A DNA stretch of 42,849 nt, taken from Candidatus Nitrotoga sp. BS. GTDB lineage: Bacteria > Pseudomonadota > Gammaproteobacteria > Burkholderiales > Gallionellaceae. The notes beneath the pieces are model-generated. The model was not told the origin of the DNA, searched no databases, and saw nothing but the letters and a program-made list of their open reading frames with translations. The stretch spans positions 1-42,849 of the forward strand of contig NZ_CAKMLL010000088.1 in the NCBI RefSeq assembly GCF_927797785.1. The letters are read 5' to 3'. Of the stretch, positions 22,691 through 34,067 are shown in pieces; within the stretch, counting starts at the first letter, position 1, and each line of letters begins with the position of its first letter. The position numbers and the translations under genes are program-made.

Positions 22691-23848
22691 TTAATCTGCT
22701 TGTTTGCGTAGAAAAGATGGAATATCCAGTGTGTCTACACCGGACTGTTTCATCGCCTCGACTGCTTCGCGGTGACGGCCATTACGTATTACTGCAGGCA
22801 TTTCAAGCTCTTTATAATTGCCCGCGAAGATTGGCTCGTTATTTGTGCCTGTGCGTAGCCCATAAACAAGTTCCGGCTTGGTTTGCTTGCGTTCAAGCGG
22901 CGAGCCTAAGCCAGTTGCCACGATGGTCACGCGTAGTTCGTCACCCATGCTTTCATCGAACACAGAGCCAACTATAACGGTGGCTTCTTCAATAGCAAAT
23001 TGCACACTGTTGGTAATTTCCCTGAATTCTCTTAGGGTGAGTTTGCTATTGGAGCTGATATTTATCAGCACACCGCGCGCGCCTGCTAAATTCACGTCCT
23101 CCAGCAAAGGGCTGGACATGGCACGTTCTGCTGCAACTTTGGCGCGATCAGATCCAGAAGCAGTAGCTGATCCCATCATCGCCATGCCGTTTTCAGACAT
23201 AAGGGTGCGCACATCTGCAAAGTCCACATTCATCAGGCCAGGTACATTAATTACCTCGGCAATGCCCGCCACCGCACCCTGTAATACACTATTGGAGGCG
23301 CTGAATGCATCCAATAGACTAGTGTCTTCGCCCAGCACGCTCATCAGTTTTTCATTTGGCACGATGATAAGTGAATCCACAGACTCGCACAGTGCTTCGA
23401 TGCCAGCTTGTGCCAAGCGCATGCGCTTGCCTTCGTGAAGAAATGGTTTGGTCACCACGGCCACGGTGAGAATGTCCATTTCCTTGGCTATCTGGGCTAC
23501 CACGGGTGCCGCGCCAGTGCCGGTGCCGCCACCCATTCCCGCAGTGATAAATATCATATTGGCACCTCGGATCAAATCGGCAATGCGCTCACGATCTTCC
23601 TCGGCAGCGGCTCGTCCAACATCCGGAATTGCCCCCGCACCCAACCCTTTGGTAATAGTGGCGCCAATCTGTAACTGAGTGTGCGCTTTGTTGCGATTGA
23701 GTGCTTGTGAATCGGTATTGATGACGATGAACTCTACACCCTGTACGCCTTTCTCAATCATATGATCCACTGCATTGCCGCCGCAGCCGCCCACGCCTAT
23801 AACCTTAATTACTGCGTCCTGAAGCTGTACATTCTCTATTTCAAACAT
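22691..23848 (-). CDS. ftsZ: Cell division protein FtsZ
   Basis: FtsZ is the tubulin-like GTPase that polymerises into the Z-ring at midcell. The 385-residue protein has GVGGCGGNAV near 18-27, the tubulin signature GGGTGTG at 106-112, and the C-terminal peptide DIPSFLRKQ that binds FtsA and ZipA. The linker before it is short. It follows ftsA by 78 bases on the same strand. Nothing is unusual apart from the small gap. Confidence 0.98.
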   Translation of the reverse strand: MFEIENVQLQDAVIKVIGVGGCGGNAVDHMIEKGVQGVEFIVINTDSQALNRNKAHTQLQIGATITKGLGAGAIPDVGRAAAEEDRERIADLIRGANMIFITAGMGGGTGTGAAPVVAQIAKEMDILTVAVVTKPFLHEGKRMRLAQAGIEALCESVDSLIIVPNEKLMSVLGEDTSLLDAFSASNSVLQGAVAGIAEVINVPGLMNVDFADVRTLMSENGMAMMGSATASGSDRAKVAAERAMSSPLLEDVNLAGARGVLINISSNSKLTLREFREITNSVQFAIEEATVIVGSVFDESMGDELRVTIVATGLGSPLERKQTKPELVYGLRTGTNNEPIFAGNYKELEMPAVIRNGRHREAVEAMKQSGVDTLDIPSFLRKQAD

Positions 23849-23926
23849 TGCTTTCCCCTTAATATTTACAATAAAAACTCAAACACTTAATAATCTGCTT
23901 AGCTGCTGCCAGCTAGAAATTATTCC

Positions 23927-25162
23927 CTAGAAATTCCCTTTGAACCATGCTTTCATACTGCTTAACACCTCGCTAAAAGAATTCGAGTGCTGACGAGTAG
24001 CCTGGTTGTGCTGGTACTGCTCTAAGCCGTAGAGCAGTAAGCCAATTCCGGTGGAAAATCTGGGTGTTTTCACCACATCAGACAGCCCCCCTACATAGCT
24101 CGGCAGTCCTAGACGCACCGGCATATGGAATATTTCCTCACCCAGTTCCACCATGCCCTGCATGGCGCTGCTGCCTCCAGTGATGACGATGCCAGAGGAC
24201 AGCAAACTTTCGAAGCCACTGCGGCGCAACTCAGCCTGCACCAGCAAATATAGTTCCTCTACACGTGGTTCAATGACTTCAGCTAAGATTTGCCGCGACA
24301 ACATACGTACATCACGCTCACCAACTCCCGGGACACTGATCGGGCCATCGCCAGCGAGCTGGCGCAGAGCGCAACCATATTTGATCTTGATGTCTTCCGC
24401 ATCCGACGTCGGGGTGCGTAAAGCCATTGCGATATCATTTGTAATCTGATCTCCTGCAATCGGAATTACGGCGGTATGACGAATTGCACCACCAGTAAAA
24501 ATTGCTACATCGGTTGTGCCACCGCCAATGTCCACTAAGCACACGCCTAAATCTCTCTCGTCGTCCGACAGTACCGCTTTGCTTGATGCCAAGGGTTGCA
24601 GGATCATCTCACGCACCTCCAGCCCGCAACGGTGTACGCACTTCATGATGTTTTGTGCCGCTGCTACCGCACCAGTAACGATATGCACTTCGACCTCGAG
24701 GCGCATACCGCTCATACCCAATGGCTTTTTGATATCCCGTTGCCCATCGATGCTGAATTCCTGTTCTAAAATGTGCAATATCTGCTGGTCGCTAGGCATG
24801 CTTAGTGAACTGGCAGTTTCAACCGCTCGGTCGATGTCAGCTTGCGCAACTTCCCGGTCTTTAATCTTGACCATGCCATTGGCATTGGAGCTTTTAATAT
24901 GGCTGCCCGCGATGCCGGTGTAAACCTCACGAATCTTGCAGTCTGCCATTAATTCGGCATCACCAAGCGCACGCTGGATAGCCGCCACAGTCGCATCAAT
25001 ATTGACCACCATTCCCTTCTTCATGCCGGAGGATTCGTACATTCCTACGCCGATTACTTCCATAGTTCCTTCTGATTTGACCTTGGCGACGATAGCCACA
25101 ATCTTGGACGTGCCGATGTCCAGCCCTATGATCAAATTCTTGTTTTCCCTGCCATTGCTCAT
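23927..25162 (-). CDS. ftsA: Cell division protein FtsA
   Basis: FtsA is an actin-like ATPase that tethers FtsZ filaments to the membrane. The 411-residue sequence has the phosphate-1 loop GLDIGTSKI near the start, the phosphate-2 segment VDIGGGTTDVAIF, and the adenosine loop GIVITGGSSAMQG. A C-terminal amphipathic segment (MKAWFKGNF) should bind the membrane. It lies between ftsQ and ftsZ as in other proteobacteria. Confidence 0.97.
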   Translation of the reverse strand: MSNGRENKNLIIGLDIGTSKIVAIVAKVKSEGTMEVIGVGMYESSGMKKGMVVNIDATVAAIQRALGDAELMADCKIREVYTGIAGSHIKSSNANGMVKIKDREVAQADIDRAVETASSLSMPSDQQILHILEQEFSIDGQRDIKKPLGMSGMRLEVEVHIVTGAVAAAQNIMKCVHRCGLEVREMILQPLASSKAVLSDDERDLGVCLVDIGGGTTDVAIFTGGAIRHTAVIPIAGDQITNDIAMALRTPTSDAEDIKIKYGCALRQLAGDGPISVPGVGERDVRMLSRQILAEVIEPRVEELYLLVQAELRRSGFESLLSSGIVITGGSSAMQGMVELGEEIFHMPVRLGLPSYVGGLSDVVKTPRFSTGIGLLLYGLEQYQHNQATRQHSNSFSEVLSSMKAWFKGNF

Positions 25163-25268
25163 TGCATTTCTCCACTGCCTAATCTTTTATGCGTTGTATG
25201 GACCATACATGTACTAAAATACGTGTCCCATCATGAGATAAATCCTCTATGGATTTTTTAGCTTCGCC

Positions 25269-26057
25269 CTATATCGTTTTTTTCCCAGCCATGCCCAGAC
25301 CATTCGTTGTACCCGACAGGTGAGCTGCGAAGCCATTGCTATAGCGTAAATCCACATACTCTATCCTGTTTTGTAGTTCATTTTCATGCGGAGCTTTTCC
25401 TGCATGAAAAACTTTGTCATTTTGTTGTATGGTCATCAGGCTGTATGGGTACAACGCCACAAAGCGTGCTAAACGCTGCAATGATTGTTCACGTCCTAGT
25501 TTCAGCAGCATGCCGTTGCTCAGGCGCAACTGCCAGGAGCGGCGCGACGACAGGCTGATTTCTGCAATGCCCTGCTTAAGCGGCGCAAGCTGTTCAGTCA
25601 ATTCGGCATACTTTTGAGATACTTCGGCTGCGCTTTCCGGTTGTCCGATGAAATTGGGTAATTGCTGGCTCGTCTCAGCTGAGAACACTTCGCCGCGAGT
25701 GTTCACCAACCCTGCATCGTTCCAATGTGCCAGCGCCACATGCTCTTCCAAGCTTATCTCCAGTTGCGAAGGGAAATGCCGTCGTATGCTTACTTTACGC
25801 ACCCAGGGGATGCTCTCAAAAGCCCGCCGCGTGCGTTCCAGATCGATAGTGAAAAAGTTACCGGGCAATTCATTTCGCGCAACTGCCTCAATTTGAGCGG
25901 GGATCACTTGGCGCGGCGCACTGCTAATGGATATGATGCGTAGCGCAAACATTGGCAAGTGCAGCACATAGTGCAACGCGCCATATAAAACCAGTACGAA
26001 GCAAATGCCGAACAGCGAGCTGGAAATCATGCGTAGCAACTCCGGCTTATCCCACAT
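25269..26057 (-). CDS. ftsQ: Cell division protein FtsQ
   Basis: FtsQ links cytoplasmic and periplasmic division proteins through FtsL and FtsB. The 262-residue protein has a short cytoplasmic N-terminus, one helix (about 10-30), a POTRA domain ([20 protein letters not shown] region, then [13 protein letters not shown]) and the FtsQ/DivIB C-terminal domain ending in the [12 protein letters not shown] segment. It overlaps ddl by 11 bases. Confidence 0.95.
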   Translation of the reverse strand: MWDKPELLRMISSSLFGICFVLVLYGALHYVLHLPMFALRIISISSAPRQVIPAQIEAVARNELPGNFFTIDLERTRRAFESIPWVRKVSIRRHFPSQLEISLEEHVALAHWNDAGLVNTRGEVFSAETSQQLPNFIGQPESAAEVSQKYAELTEQLAPLKQGIAEISLSSRRSWQLRLSNGMLLKLGREQSLQRLARFVALYPYSLMTIQQNDKVFHAGKAPHENELQNRIEYVDLRYSNGFAAHLSGTTNGLGMAGKKTI

Positions 26058-27006
26058 GGGACAACTCCAATATGGTCAACACCAGTTGTTTGAAGCTGAT
26101 TCCGGCCTGACGTGCTGCCATCGGCACTAGGCTATGGTCGGTCATGCCGGGTACAGTATTGATCTCCAGCAAATAAGGCTGCCCAGTTTCATCCATCAAA
26201 AAATCCACGCGTCCCCAGCCGACGCCTCCGATCAGTGCAAAACTTTGTAGCGCCAGCTGTTGCATTTCGCCTTCTTTTTCTTGCGACAAACCAGCGGGGC
26301 ACAGATAACGTGTATCGTTGCGCAAGTACTTTGCTTCGTAATCGTAAAACTCATTAGCTGGCTCTATCTTAATTACAGGCAGTGCCTGCCCGCCAAGGAT
26401 GGCGACCGTGTATTCGCCCGCGCTGATAAATGCCTCCGCTATTACCAGTTTGTCGTGTTTCGCTGCTGTTGCATATGCAGCTTGCAGTTCACTGGCCTTT
26501 TTTACTTTGCTGATGCCTACACTCGAACCTTCATTGGCTGGCTTGATGAACAGTGGCAGCCCCAGCCGGTTCGCTATCGCAGCCAAATCGCTAGTTGCAT
26601 CGATCATTTCATAAGCCGGAATAGGCAGCCCTGCAGCCTGCCACACCAGTTTGCTGCGCCACTTATCCATGGCTAAAGCCGAAGCTAGTACTCCGCTTCC
26701 GGTATAGGGTATTTTCATCAATTCAAGTGCGCCCTGCATCGTGCCGTCCTCGCCAAAGCGTCCGTGCAACGCAATGAAGGCGCGCTGAAAACCACCTTCC
26801 AGCAGCATATGCAAATCCTGTTCGGCAGGATCAAACGGGTGGGCATTAACCCCACTTTTCTGTAGCGCGGTCAGTACTGCTGTACCGCTTTTGAGCGAGA
26901 TTTCGCGCTCGACGGAACGCCCGCCAAACAAGACTGCAACTTTTCCATGTTGTGCAGGAGGCCGGGAGTGTGGAAATAAATATTGCTTATTCATGATTGC
27001 TTGCAT
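26047..27006 (-). CDS. ddl: D-alanine--D-alanine ligase
   Basis: Ddl makes the D-Ala-D-Ala dipeptide used by MurF. The 319-residue ATP-grasp protein has the N-terminal [14 protein letters not shown] loop, [14 protein letters not shown], and [17 protein letters not shown], which holds the metal and substrate residues. The first ATG is at 27006, with an alternative at 26994 (MNKQYLF); neither has a strong ribosome site, and translation is coupled to murB, whose end overlaps. Confidence 0.96.
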   Translation of the reverse strand: MQAIMNKQYLFPHSRPPAQHGKVAVLFGGRSVEREISLKSGTAVLTALQKSGVNAHPFDPAEQDLHMLLEGGFQRAFIALHGRFGEDGTMQGALELMKIPYTGSGVLASALAMDKWRSKLVWQAAGLPIPAYEMIDATSDLAAIANRLGLPLFIKPANEGSSVGISKVKKASELQAAYATAAKHDKLVIAEAFISAGEYTVAILGGQALPVIKIEPANEFYDYEAKYLRNDTRYLCPAGLSQEKEGEMQQLALQSFALIGGVGWGRVDFLMDETGQPYLLEINTVPGMTDHSLVPMAARQAGISFKQLVLTILELSHVG

Positions 27007-27970
27007 ACTCGCCTATGATTCGCACTTCCGGATGAAGGCAAATACCAGTTTTCAGTTGCACGCTGGCTCGTACCTCGTTAATCAGATTTTCAATATCTGC
27101 CGCCGTGGCGCTGCCCATGTTCACGATAAAGTTGCCATGCTTTTCGGACACGCGCGCACCGCCAATCTGCAAGCCTTTCAACCCGCACTGCTCGATCAGA
27201 CGTGCTGCATAATCACTAGGCGGATTGCGGAACACTGAACCTGCATTCGGCAGGTTTAAGGGCTGGGAGGCAATGCGTTTGGATAGCAGCGACTTAATCT
27301 TGCGACGAGAGATGTCACCGTCACCAGCGAGCATGCGCAGTTTCGCGCCGACAAAAAACTCTTCTTGGTGAAAAGGCAATGAATTAGAGATGCGGGCATC
27401 ATTGTGCTCAAGGTATTCATCCTTTTTTTGCAGTACAACATGCCGATAGCCAATCTCATAATCATCTGGCTCACGTTCCAATAGTTTCCCGCTACGCATT
27501 AGCGTCTGCACATTTTTCACTACATTCCAGATTTCACTACCGTAGCAGCCAGCGTTCATTGCCAACATTCCACCTAAAGTGCCGGGTATTCCGGCAAAAA
27601 ATTCCGCACCCATCAGGTTATGCTTCGCAGCGAAGCGGGCCAGCTTGGCACCGGATACGCCAGCCTGTGCATAGATCGATCCATCCGCTTCGATACGCAT
27701 TTCGGTGAGTGCCGCATGTAATAGCAACACCGTGCCGCGCAGACCTCCATCACGCACCAACAGGTTGCTGCCCAATCCCACCGCGATTACCGGCTCATCT
27801 GCGGGTAAGGTTCGCAGGAAAACAATCAAGTCGGCCAGATCAGCGGGTTGATATACTCTTTCAGCATAGCCACCAGCACGCCAACTGGTGTGGCGAGACA
27901 TGGCGACATTGCTGCGTAGCGTTCCGCGCAGCTCTTCTGTCATAAACTGGGTTGGTTCGATCATGTTCAT
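26987..27970 (-). CDS. murB: UDP-N-acetylenolpyruvoylglucosamine reductase
   Basis: MurB reduces the enolpyruvyl group made by MurA to give UDP-MurNAc, using FAD and NADPH. The 327-residue protein has the FAD motifs [15 protein letters not shown] and [21 protein letters not shown], and NAGSVFRNP with the proton-donor serine. The C-terminus [11 protein letters not shown] is typical. It overlaps murC by four bases. Confidence 0.96.
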   Translation of the reverse strand: MNMIEPTQFMTEELRGTLRSNVAMSRHTSWRAGGYAERVYQPADLADLIVFLRTLPADEPVIAVGLGSNLLVRDGGLRGTVLLLHAALTEMRIEADGSIYAQAGVSGAKLARFAAKHNLMGAEFFAGIPGTLGGMLAMNAGCYGSEIWNVVKNVQTLMRSGKLLEREPDDYEIGYRHVVLQKKDEYLEHNDARISNSLPFHQEEFFVGAKLRMLAGDGDISRRKIKSLLSKRIASQPLNLPNAGSVFRNPPSDYAARLIEQCGLKGLQIGGARVSEKHGNFIVNMGSATAADIENLINEVRASVQLKTGICLHPEVRIIGEYASNHE

Positions 27971-29385
27971 TTAGGAGATGCGCCAATATTTGTAGCACTA
28001 TTTTTTATCATGCTCGCTACACCACCAATCGAACCCGCTCCCATGGTTACGACCACATCACCGGCTTGTGCCATATTCAGAATGGCTTGTGGCATATCTT
28101 GAATTTGTTCCACGAACAACACCTTGTTTTGTCCGGCGACACGTAACGCGTGCGCCAGTGCCCGTCCATCTGCTGCAACGATGGGTGATTCGCCAGCGGC
28201 ATATACTTCGGCTAGCAGTAGTACATCCGCCCCGCTTAATACCTTGACGAAATCTTCAAATAAATCACGCGTACGCGTGTAGCGATGGGGCTGAAACGCC
28301 AGCAATAAACGCCGCCCCGGAAATGCCCCGTGCACAGCATTTATAGTTGCCAATATTTCGATGGGATGGTGGCCGTAATCATCGACAAGAGTAAAACTAC
28401 CACTCCCCACCAGTGGAATCTCGCCATAGCGCTGAAAACGTCGTCCAACGCCCTCGAATTCGCCTAGCGCACTAATGATGGCATCATCTGCTACGCCGAC
28501 TTCAAGGCCTACGGCGATTGCTGCCAGTGCATTCAGTACGTTATGCTGTCCAGGCAGATTGAGTATGATTTCCAGGTCGCGAGGCTGTCCGTTTTGTCGG
28601 CATAATGCAGTGAATCGCATCTGGCCATCGTGGTGGCGCATATTCACAGCACGGATTTGCGCGTCTTCAGTAAAGCCGTAAGTGGTAACTGGCTTGCTGA
28701 TGCTGGGCAGAATGTCACGTATGTTGGCATCGTCCACACACACTATGACCATGCCATAGAAAGGTAAATGCTCGACGAAGTCTACGAATGCCTGCTTCAG
28801 CTTTGAGAAATCATGCTCATATGTTTCCATGTGATCGGCGTCGATGTTGGTAATGACAGCCAAAATGGGTTGCAGGTACAAAAATGAAGCATCCGATTCA
28901 TCGGCTTCCACTACGATAAATTCGCCAGTTCCCAGCTTGGCGTTGGTGCCACTACTGTTAAGCTTCCCGCCAATGACAAAGGTCGGATCAAACCCTCCTT
29001 TGGCTAAGACACTGGCGGTGAGGCTGGTGGTGGTGGTCTTTCCATGTGTGCCGGCCACCGCGATTCCCTGGCGTAAACGCATCAGTTCTGCCAGCATCAT
29101 TGCGCGCGGCACTATTGGAATATTGCGTGCGCGCGCGGCCACTATCTCCGGGTTGTCTGGATTTACTGCGGAAGACACTACTACTGCATTTGCATTTGCC
29201 AAATGACTATTGGCATGCCCCAGATACACTGTTGCGCCGAGTTGTTTCATACGTTGTGTGATCGCATTATCAGCTAGATCAGAACCACTCACTTGGTAAC
29301 CCAAGTTGAGTAAAACTTCAGCTATTCCGCTCATGCCGGAACCACCTATACCTATGAAATGGATGTGTTTAACTTTATGTTTCAT
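27967..29385 (-). CDS. murC: UDP-N-acetylmuramate--L-alanine ligase
   Basis: MurC adds L-alanine to UDP-MurNAc. ATG 29385 ([15 protein letters not shown]) is chosen; it overlaps the murG stop as ATGA, and the longer frame to 29418 adds non-conserved residues. The product shows the UDP-binding [15 protein letters not shown], the ATP loop [10 protein letters not shown], and DDYGHHPIE. Length of about 472 residues is normal. Confidence 0.96.
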   Translation of the reverse strand: MKHKVKHIHFIGIGGSGMSGIAEVLLNLGYQVSGSDLADNAITQRMKQLGATVYLGHANSHLANANAVVVSSAVNPDNPEIVAARARNIPIVPRAMMLAELMRLRQGIAVAGTHGKTTTTSLTASVLAKGGFDPTFVIGGKLNSSGTNAKLGTGEFIVVEADESDASFLYLQPILAVITNIDADHMETYEHDFSKLKQAFVDFVEHLPFYGMVIVCVDDANIRDILPSISKPVTTYGFTEDAQIRAVNMRHHDGQMRFTALCRQNGQPRDLEIILNLPGQHNVLNALAAIAVGLEVGVADDAIISALGEFEGVGRRFQRYGEIPLVGSGSFTLVDDYGHHPIEILATINAVHGAFPGRRLLLAFQPHRYTRTRDLFEDFVKVLSGADVLLLAEVYAAGESPIVAADGRALAHALRVAGQNKVLFVEQIQDMPQAILNMAQAGDVVVTMGAGSIGGVASMIKNSATNIGASPK

Positions 29386-30443
29386 CCAGCCAACTCCATA
29401 CATACCTGAGCAACACAATGTGTTGCTTCTGGTTTGGCCAGTTTGCGTGCGCTTTGCGCCATGTTCAGAGCGTGTTCCCTGGTTATTGTCCGTAATAAAT
29501 TTGCTAAGAACTGCGGCTTCAATTCGGTCTGCGGCAGCAGGGTGGCCGCGCCGCGTTCGCTGAGGAAGCGCGCATTGACGGTTTGGTGATCGTCCACTGC
29601 GAACGGAAATGGCACCAGTATGCTAGCCACGCCTGCTGCTGTCAGTTCAGCGATAGTCAAAGCTCCAGCACGACAAATTATTACGTCTGCCCAGGCATAG
29701 TATTGCGCCATATCATCCAGAAATGGCTGAGACTCGGCATTGACTGCTGCCTGTCGGTAAGCGGTTCGTACCGATTCCAAATGTTGCTTGCCAGTTTGGT
29801 GCAACACGTTGTGGCGCACAGACTGTGGTAATAATGCCAATGCCTGTGGCACGCATTCATTGATTGCTTTAGCACCTAAACTGCCACCCAGCACTAACAG
29901 GTTAAGCACGCCGCTGCGTGCAGCGTAGCGTATCTGTGGCTCGGATAGCGTGGCAATGCTGTCGCGTACTGGATTGCCGCACCATTCAGCGCTTGGCAGT
30001 ACGTTCGGAAAACCGCTTAGCACTCGTGCAGCTAATCGCGCCAGAACTTTGTTGCTCAGTCCGGCAATGGAATTTTGTTCGTGAATTAACAGTGGTCGGC
30101 GCATCAGTGCAGCCATGATTCCGCCAGGGAAGGTGATATATCCCCCCATGCCCAGCACCACGTCGGGACGATGACGCAACAATGCAACGCCACTCTGCCA
30201 CAATGCCAGCAATAGATTGAACGGCAGTATCAATTTGCGTAGCAGCCCCTTTCCGCGCAGACCGGAAAACCGCACACTAGCCATTTCATAGCCATGTTTG
30301 GGCACTAGTTCTGCTTCCATGCTTCTGGGTGCGCCCAACCAAATGATGCGCCAGCCTTTCGAATGCAGGTAGTCAGCTACAGCCAAAGCCGGGAATATAT
30401 GGCCACCTGTTCCACCAGCCATGATCAGGATATTTCGAGTCAT
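29382..30443 (-). CDS. murG: Undecaprenyl-PP-MurNAc-pentapeptide GlcNAc transferase
   Basis: MurG adds GlcNAc to lipid I to make lipid II on the inner face of the membrane. ATG 30443 ([11 protein letters not shown]) is chosen; it overlaps the ftsW stop as ATGA. The product has the glycine-rich loop [13 protein letters not shown] at the start, [13 protein letters not shown], and the donor-binding [11 protein letters not shown]. Length is 353 residues. Confidence 0.96.
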   Translation of the reverse strand: MTRNILIMAGGTGGHIFPALAVADYLHSKGWRIIWLGAPRSMEAELVPKHGYEMASVRFSGLRGKGLLRKLILPFNLLLALWQSGVALLRHRPDVVLGMGGYITFPGGIMAALMRRPLLIHEQNSIAGLSNKVLARLAARVLSGFPNVLPSAEWCGNPVRDSIATLSEPQIRYAARSGVLNLLVLGGSLGAKAINECVPQALALLPQSVRHNVLHQTGKQHLESVRTAYRQAAVNAESQPFLDDMAQYYAWADVIICRAGALTIAELTAAGVASILVPFPFAVDDHQTVNARFLSERGAATLLPQTELKPQFLANLLRTITREHALNMAQSARKLAKPEATHCVAQVCMELAG

Positions 30444-31603
30444 ATTGGCAGACCGCTCAACATTCGTCGGTTTTCCCAATCAATGCGAAGTAGCAGTGCT
30501 GCCGCAACGCAACTCACCACCATGCTGCTGCCACCAAAACTAAGAAAGGGCAGGGTTAACCCCTTAGTGGGCAATACGCCCGTGTTTACGCCAATATTGA
30601 TCATCGCTTGCACGCCTAACCACGCGGCAATACCCTGCGCCACCAGCGCGGAAAACTGGCGCTCGAGATTGGCGGCTTGCCGACCGATGGCGAAAGCGCG
30701 AATGATCAGCCCGACAAATAACAGGGTAACCATGCATACACCAACGAAGCCAAGCTCTTCAGCAATGACTGCGAGTAGAAAATCCGTATGTGCTTCAGGC
30801 AAATAAAATAATTTTTGTAAGCTTCCGCCCAGCCCCACACCGAACCATTCGCCGCGACCAAATGCGATCAGCGCATGACTTAACTGGTATCCCTTGCCGT
30901 AAGGGTCTGACCATGGATCCCAGAAGCCGAATATACGCGCCGTGCGATATTCTGATGAGAAAATAAGAGATGTAAATGCGAGTGGCAGGGCAATCACCAA
31001 TCCAGCGAATACCTTGATATTAAATCCGCCCAGAAACAGAATGCACATTGAGACAATACAGATCACCACGAAAGAACCCATGTCCGGTTCTAGCAATAAT
31101 AAGCCTCCGACCAGCGCCATCACTGCGAACATCGGTAGAAATGCTTGCCCCCAGTGATCTTTAATTAAACCTTTGCGCACGGTGTAATCGGCCGCATACA
31201 GCACGGCAAATAATTTTATAAGTTCAGATGGTTGGAGATTAATGACGAACAGTGAAAGCCAACGGCGGCTGCCATTCACTTCGCGCCCGATGCCGGGGAT
31301 CAGCACTAGAATCAGTAGTGCTACGCCAAGCAGAAACAAATAGGGTGCCAGCCTCTGCCAGTTCTGGAGCGATACTTGGAACGCCATTACACCGGCTACG
31401 ATCCCGACGAAAATATACAGGGCATGCAGCACCAAATAATGCGCAGGCTGAAAGCCGGTAAACTTGCTTGCTTCGGCAGTGGCGATAGAAGCCGAATAAA
31501 CCATTACCAGTCCGAATGACAGCAACGCGATGGTTATCCACGACAGTATCATGTCGTATTCCATATATGCATGGGGGCGTCTGTTCAGGCTTGCGGCGAG
31601 CAT
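30440..31603 (-). CDS. ftsW: Septal peptidoglycan glycosyltransferase FtsW
   Basis: FtsW is a SEDS-family polymerase that works with FtsI to make septal peptidoglycan. The 387-residue protein has about ten helices, LLEPDMGSFVVI (with the essential aspartate) and GRGEWFGVGLGGSLQK, then LPEAHTDFL. It overlaps murD by 19 bases; the N-terminal 15 residues are poorly conserved, so a later start (MEYDMILSW) is possible. Confidence 0.95.
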   Translation of the reverse strand: MLAASLNRRPHAYMEYDMILSWITIALLSFGLVMVYSASIATAEASKFTGFQPAHYLVLHALYIFVGIVAGVMAFQVSLQNWQRLAPYLFLLGVALLILVLIPGIGREVNGSRRWLSLFVINLQPSELIKLFAVLYAADYTVRKGLIKDHWGQAFLPMFAVMALVGGLLLLEPDMGSFVVICIVSMCILFLGGFNIKVFAGLVIALPLAFTSLIFSSEYRTARIFGFWDPWSDPYGKGYQLSHALIAFGRGEWFGVGLGGSLQKLFYLPEAHTDFLLAVIAEELGFVGVCMVTLLFVGLIIRAFAIGRQAANLERQFSALVAQGIAAWLGVQAMINIGVNTGVLPTKGLTLPFLSFGGSSMVVSCVAAALLLRIDWENRRMLSGLPI

Positions 31604-32985
31604 AGCCTATCCTCTTGCAAAGCATTTACTGCGGCGTTAAATACTTCAGCACGATGGCTGTAATTACGGAACATATCAAAGCTGGCGCAAGCTGGCGATA
31701 ACAGCACTGCGTCACCTGGCTGCGCCAGGGAGGCACTCTGACGCACTGCATCGACCATACTCTGCGCATAAACCACAGGTACACCGCAATTTTGAAGTAC
31801 AGCTGCAATCTTGTCAGCATCGCGTCCGATGAGCACGACTGCTCGTGCATGCTGCATTACTACCGGATAGAGCGGCGAAAAATCCTGTCCTTTACCCTCT
31901 CCGCCCGCAATCAATACGACAGGCCGTCCTAAACCCTGAACTGCCGCTATAGTAGCGCCGACATTAGTTCCTTTTGAGTCATCGTAATAAGCGATGTCAT
32001 TGATTTCCGTGACGGGCTGCACGCGGTGCGGTAAGCCCTCGAAAGCTCGTAACGCATTCAGTAACGGTGCTAGCGGCAAACCCACTGCATGGCACAAGGC
32101 TAGAGCAGCCAATGCATTAGCTACATTATGTAACCCAGCCACCCGCAACTCATTGGCATTCATAACACGCCGCTGGCCATGCATTAGCCATACACCTTCA
32201 CTATTGCTATCTATGCCCCAATCACTATCGGTGAGAGGTGGGGTATTCAATCCAAATGTATTTTGTATGCACCCTGATAACGCCATGCCAGCACTAATTG
32301 CATCATCGCGATTGAGCACTTGCTCGGTTCTTTGTCCGTTGTTACGGAAGATGCGTGCCTTGGCGGCTATATATTCGTTTATGTCGGAATAACGATCGAG
32401 ATGGTCTTCGCTGATGTTGAGCACTGTTGCTGCATCTGCACTGAGCGAGGAAGTGGTTTCCAACTGAAAGCTGGAAAGTTCAAGTACCCAAACATCCGGC
32501 TGCTGTCCTTGGCGCTTTAATAGTACATCCAGTACTGTGGGCGAAATATTGCCAGCCACTTCCGTGTCCAAACCTGCCGCACGGCACATTGCCCCGACCA
32601 TGCTGGCTACCGTGGTCTTGCCATTGGCACCGGTGATGGCAATAATTTTCGGGCGTCGATCTTGCGGCAATGATTGCGCAAATAATTCAATATCCCCCAT
32701 TATCGGAATGCCACGTGCTATTGCCTGCGCTACGAATTGGTTACTTAAGGGTATGCCGGGACTGATGGCAATAAAGTCGACTCCATTGAGCAATTCGCTG
32801 CGAAACACACCACAGTGCAATTCCATCTCCGGGAACTGTGCGCGCAATGCTTCCAGAGATGGAGGGTGGTCACGACTGTCGGCAGCGCGCACCCGCGCAC
32901 CCTGTAAACTTAGCCAGTGGACAAGCGATAGCCCAGTTTCTCCGAGACCAAGCACTAGTACAGATTTGTTTGTCATTTTCATCAC
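31585..32985 (-). CDS. murD: UDP-N-acetylmuramoyl-L-alanine--D-glutamate ligase
   Basis: MurD adds D-glutamate to UDP-MurNAc-L-Ala. The 466-residue protein has [15 protein letters not shown] for UDP binding, the ATP loop [13 protein letters not shown], and [11 protein letters not shown]. The start overlaps the mraY stop by four bases; a start three codons on (MTNKSV) would also work. Confidence 0.95.
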   Translation of the reverse strand: MMKMTNKSVLVLGLGETGLSLVHWLSLQGARVRAADSRDHPPSLEALRAQFPEMELHCGVFRSELLNGVDFIAISPGIPLSNQFVAQAIARGIPIMGDIELFAQSLPQDRRPKIIAITGANGKTTVASMVGAMCRAAGLDTEVAGNISPTVLDVLLKRQGQQPDVWVLELSSFQLETTSSLSADAATVLNISEDHLDRYSDINEYIAAKARIFRNNGQRTEQVLNRDDAISAGMALSGCIQNTFGLNTPPLTDSDWGIDSNSEGVWLMHGQRRVMNANELRVAGLHNVANALAALALCHAVGLPLAPLLNALRAFEGLPHRVQPVTEINDIAYYDDSKGTNVGATIAAVQGLGRPVVLIAGGEGKGQDFSPLYPVVMQHARAVVLIGRDADKIAAVLQNCGVPVVYAQSMVDAVRQSASLAQPGDAVLLSPACASFDMFRNYSHRAEVFNAAVNALQEDRLCSPQA

Positions 32986-34067
32986 CGTAATTTAAGTGTA
33001 GTCAGTCCAATTAATACCAACATCATTGAAATAATCCAAAACCGAACAACCACTTGATTCTCTTTCCAGCCCTTTAATTCATAGTGATGATGGAGCGGTG
33101 CCATGCGAAAAATTCGCTTCCCTGTAAGTTTGAAAGAAACCACTTGAATAACAACTGAAAGCGTTTCCAGGACGAATACCCCGCCCATGATCAGCAGTAC
33201 GAATTCCTGGCGCACGATCACTGCTACCGTGCCGAGTGCCGCACCCAACGCCAATGCACCTACGTCCCCCATGAAGACTTCTGCCGGATAAGCGTTAAAC
33301 CACAAGAAAGCTAGACCTGCACCCGCAATTGCGCCGCAGAACACCGCTAACTCGCTCGCACCGGGTACATGCGGCATGCCAAGATACTTGGCGAACACTG
33401 CATGGCCTGCAACATAAGCAAAAATTGCCAGCGCACTGCTGATCATCACCGTGGGCATGATCGCCAAGCCGTCTAGACCATCGGTCAAATTTACTGCGTT
33501 ACTGGTGCCAACGATAACCAGGTAGGTGAGCAGAATGAAAGTGAATCCTGCTAGCGGAAATACCAGATACTTGAAGAAGGGCACGATAAGTTCAGTATGC
33601 GCAGGCAGGCTGGCGGTCTGCCACAGGTACGCCGCTACGATCAATGCAATGATGGATTGCCAGAATATCTTGGTTTTGGCAGACAGCCCCTTGGGGTTGC
33701 GATGTACCACTTTGCGGTAGTCATCGACCCAGCCGATCGCACCGAAACCCAATGTGGTGAGCAATACCACCCATACATAATTATTATTCAAGTCGGCCCA
33801 CAATAACGTGGTGATAGCTATTGAGGTGAGAATTAACGCGCCCCCCATGGTTGGCGTGCCAGTTTTTATCAGATGCGTCTGCGGGCCGTCATTCCGCACA
33901 GCTTGGCCTATCTTATAGGCAGTCAGCTTGCGTATCATCATCGGCCCGACCAGAAAGGAAATAGACAATGCAGTCATTGCTGCCAGCACAGCGCGCAGTG
34001 TGATGTAATTGAATACACTGAATACACTGTTATATTGCGATAACCATTGCGCGAATTTAAGTAACAT
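32982..34067 (-). CDS. mraY: Phospho-N-acetylmuramoyl-pentapeptide transferase
   Basis: MraY transfers phospho-MurNAc-pentapeptide to undecaprenyl phosphate to form lipid I. ATG 34067 ([10 protein letters not shown]) gives 361 residues, the normal family length; the longer frame to 34166 only adds the end of murF in another frame. Ten helices are expected, with [19 protein letters not shown] (catalytic aspartates) and [11 protein letters not shown]. It overlaps the murF end by about 11 bases. Confidence 0.97.
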   Translation of the reverse strand: MLLKFAQWLSQYNSVFSVFNYITLRAVLAAMTALSISFLVGPMMIRKLTAYKIGQAVRNDGPQTHLIKTGTPTMGGALILTSIAITTLLWADLNNNYVWVVLLTTLGFGAIGWVDDYRKVVHRNPKGLSAKTKIFWQSIIALIVAAYLWQTASLPAHTELIVPFFKYLVFPLAGFTFILLTYLVIVGTSNAVNLTDGLDGLAIMPTVMISSALAIFAYVAGHAVFAKYLGMPHVPGASELAVFCGAIAGAGLAFLWFNAYPAEVFMGDVGALALGAALGTVAVIVRQEFVLLIMGGVFVLETLSVVIQVVSFKLTGKRIFRMAPLHHHYELKGWKENQVVVRFWIISMMLVLIGLTTLKLR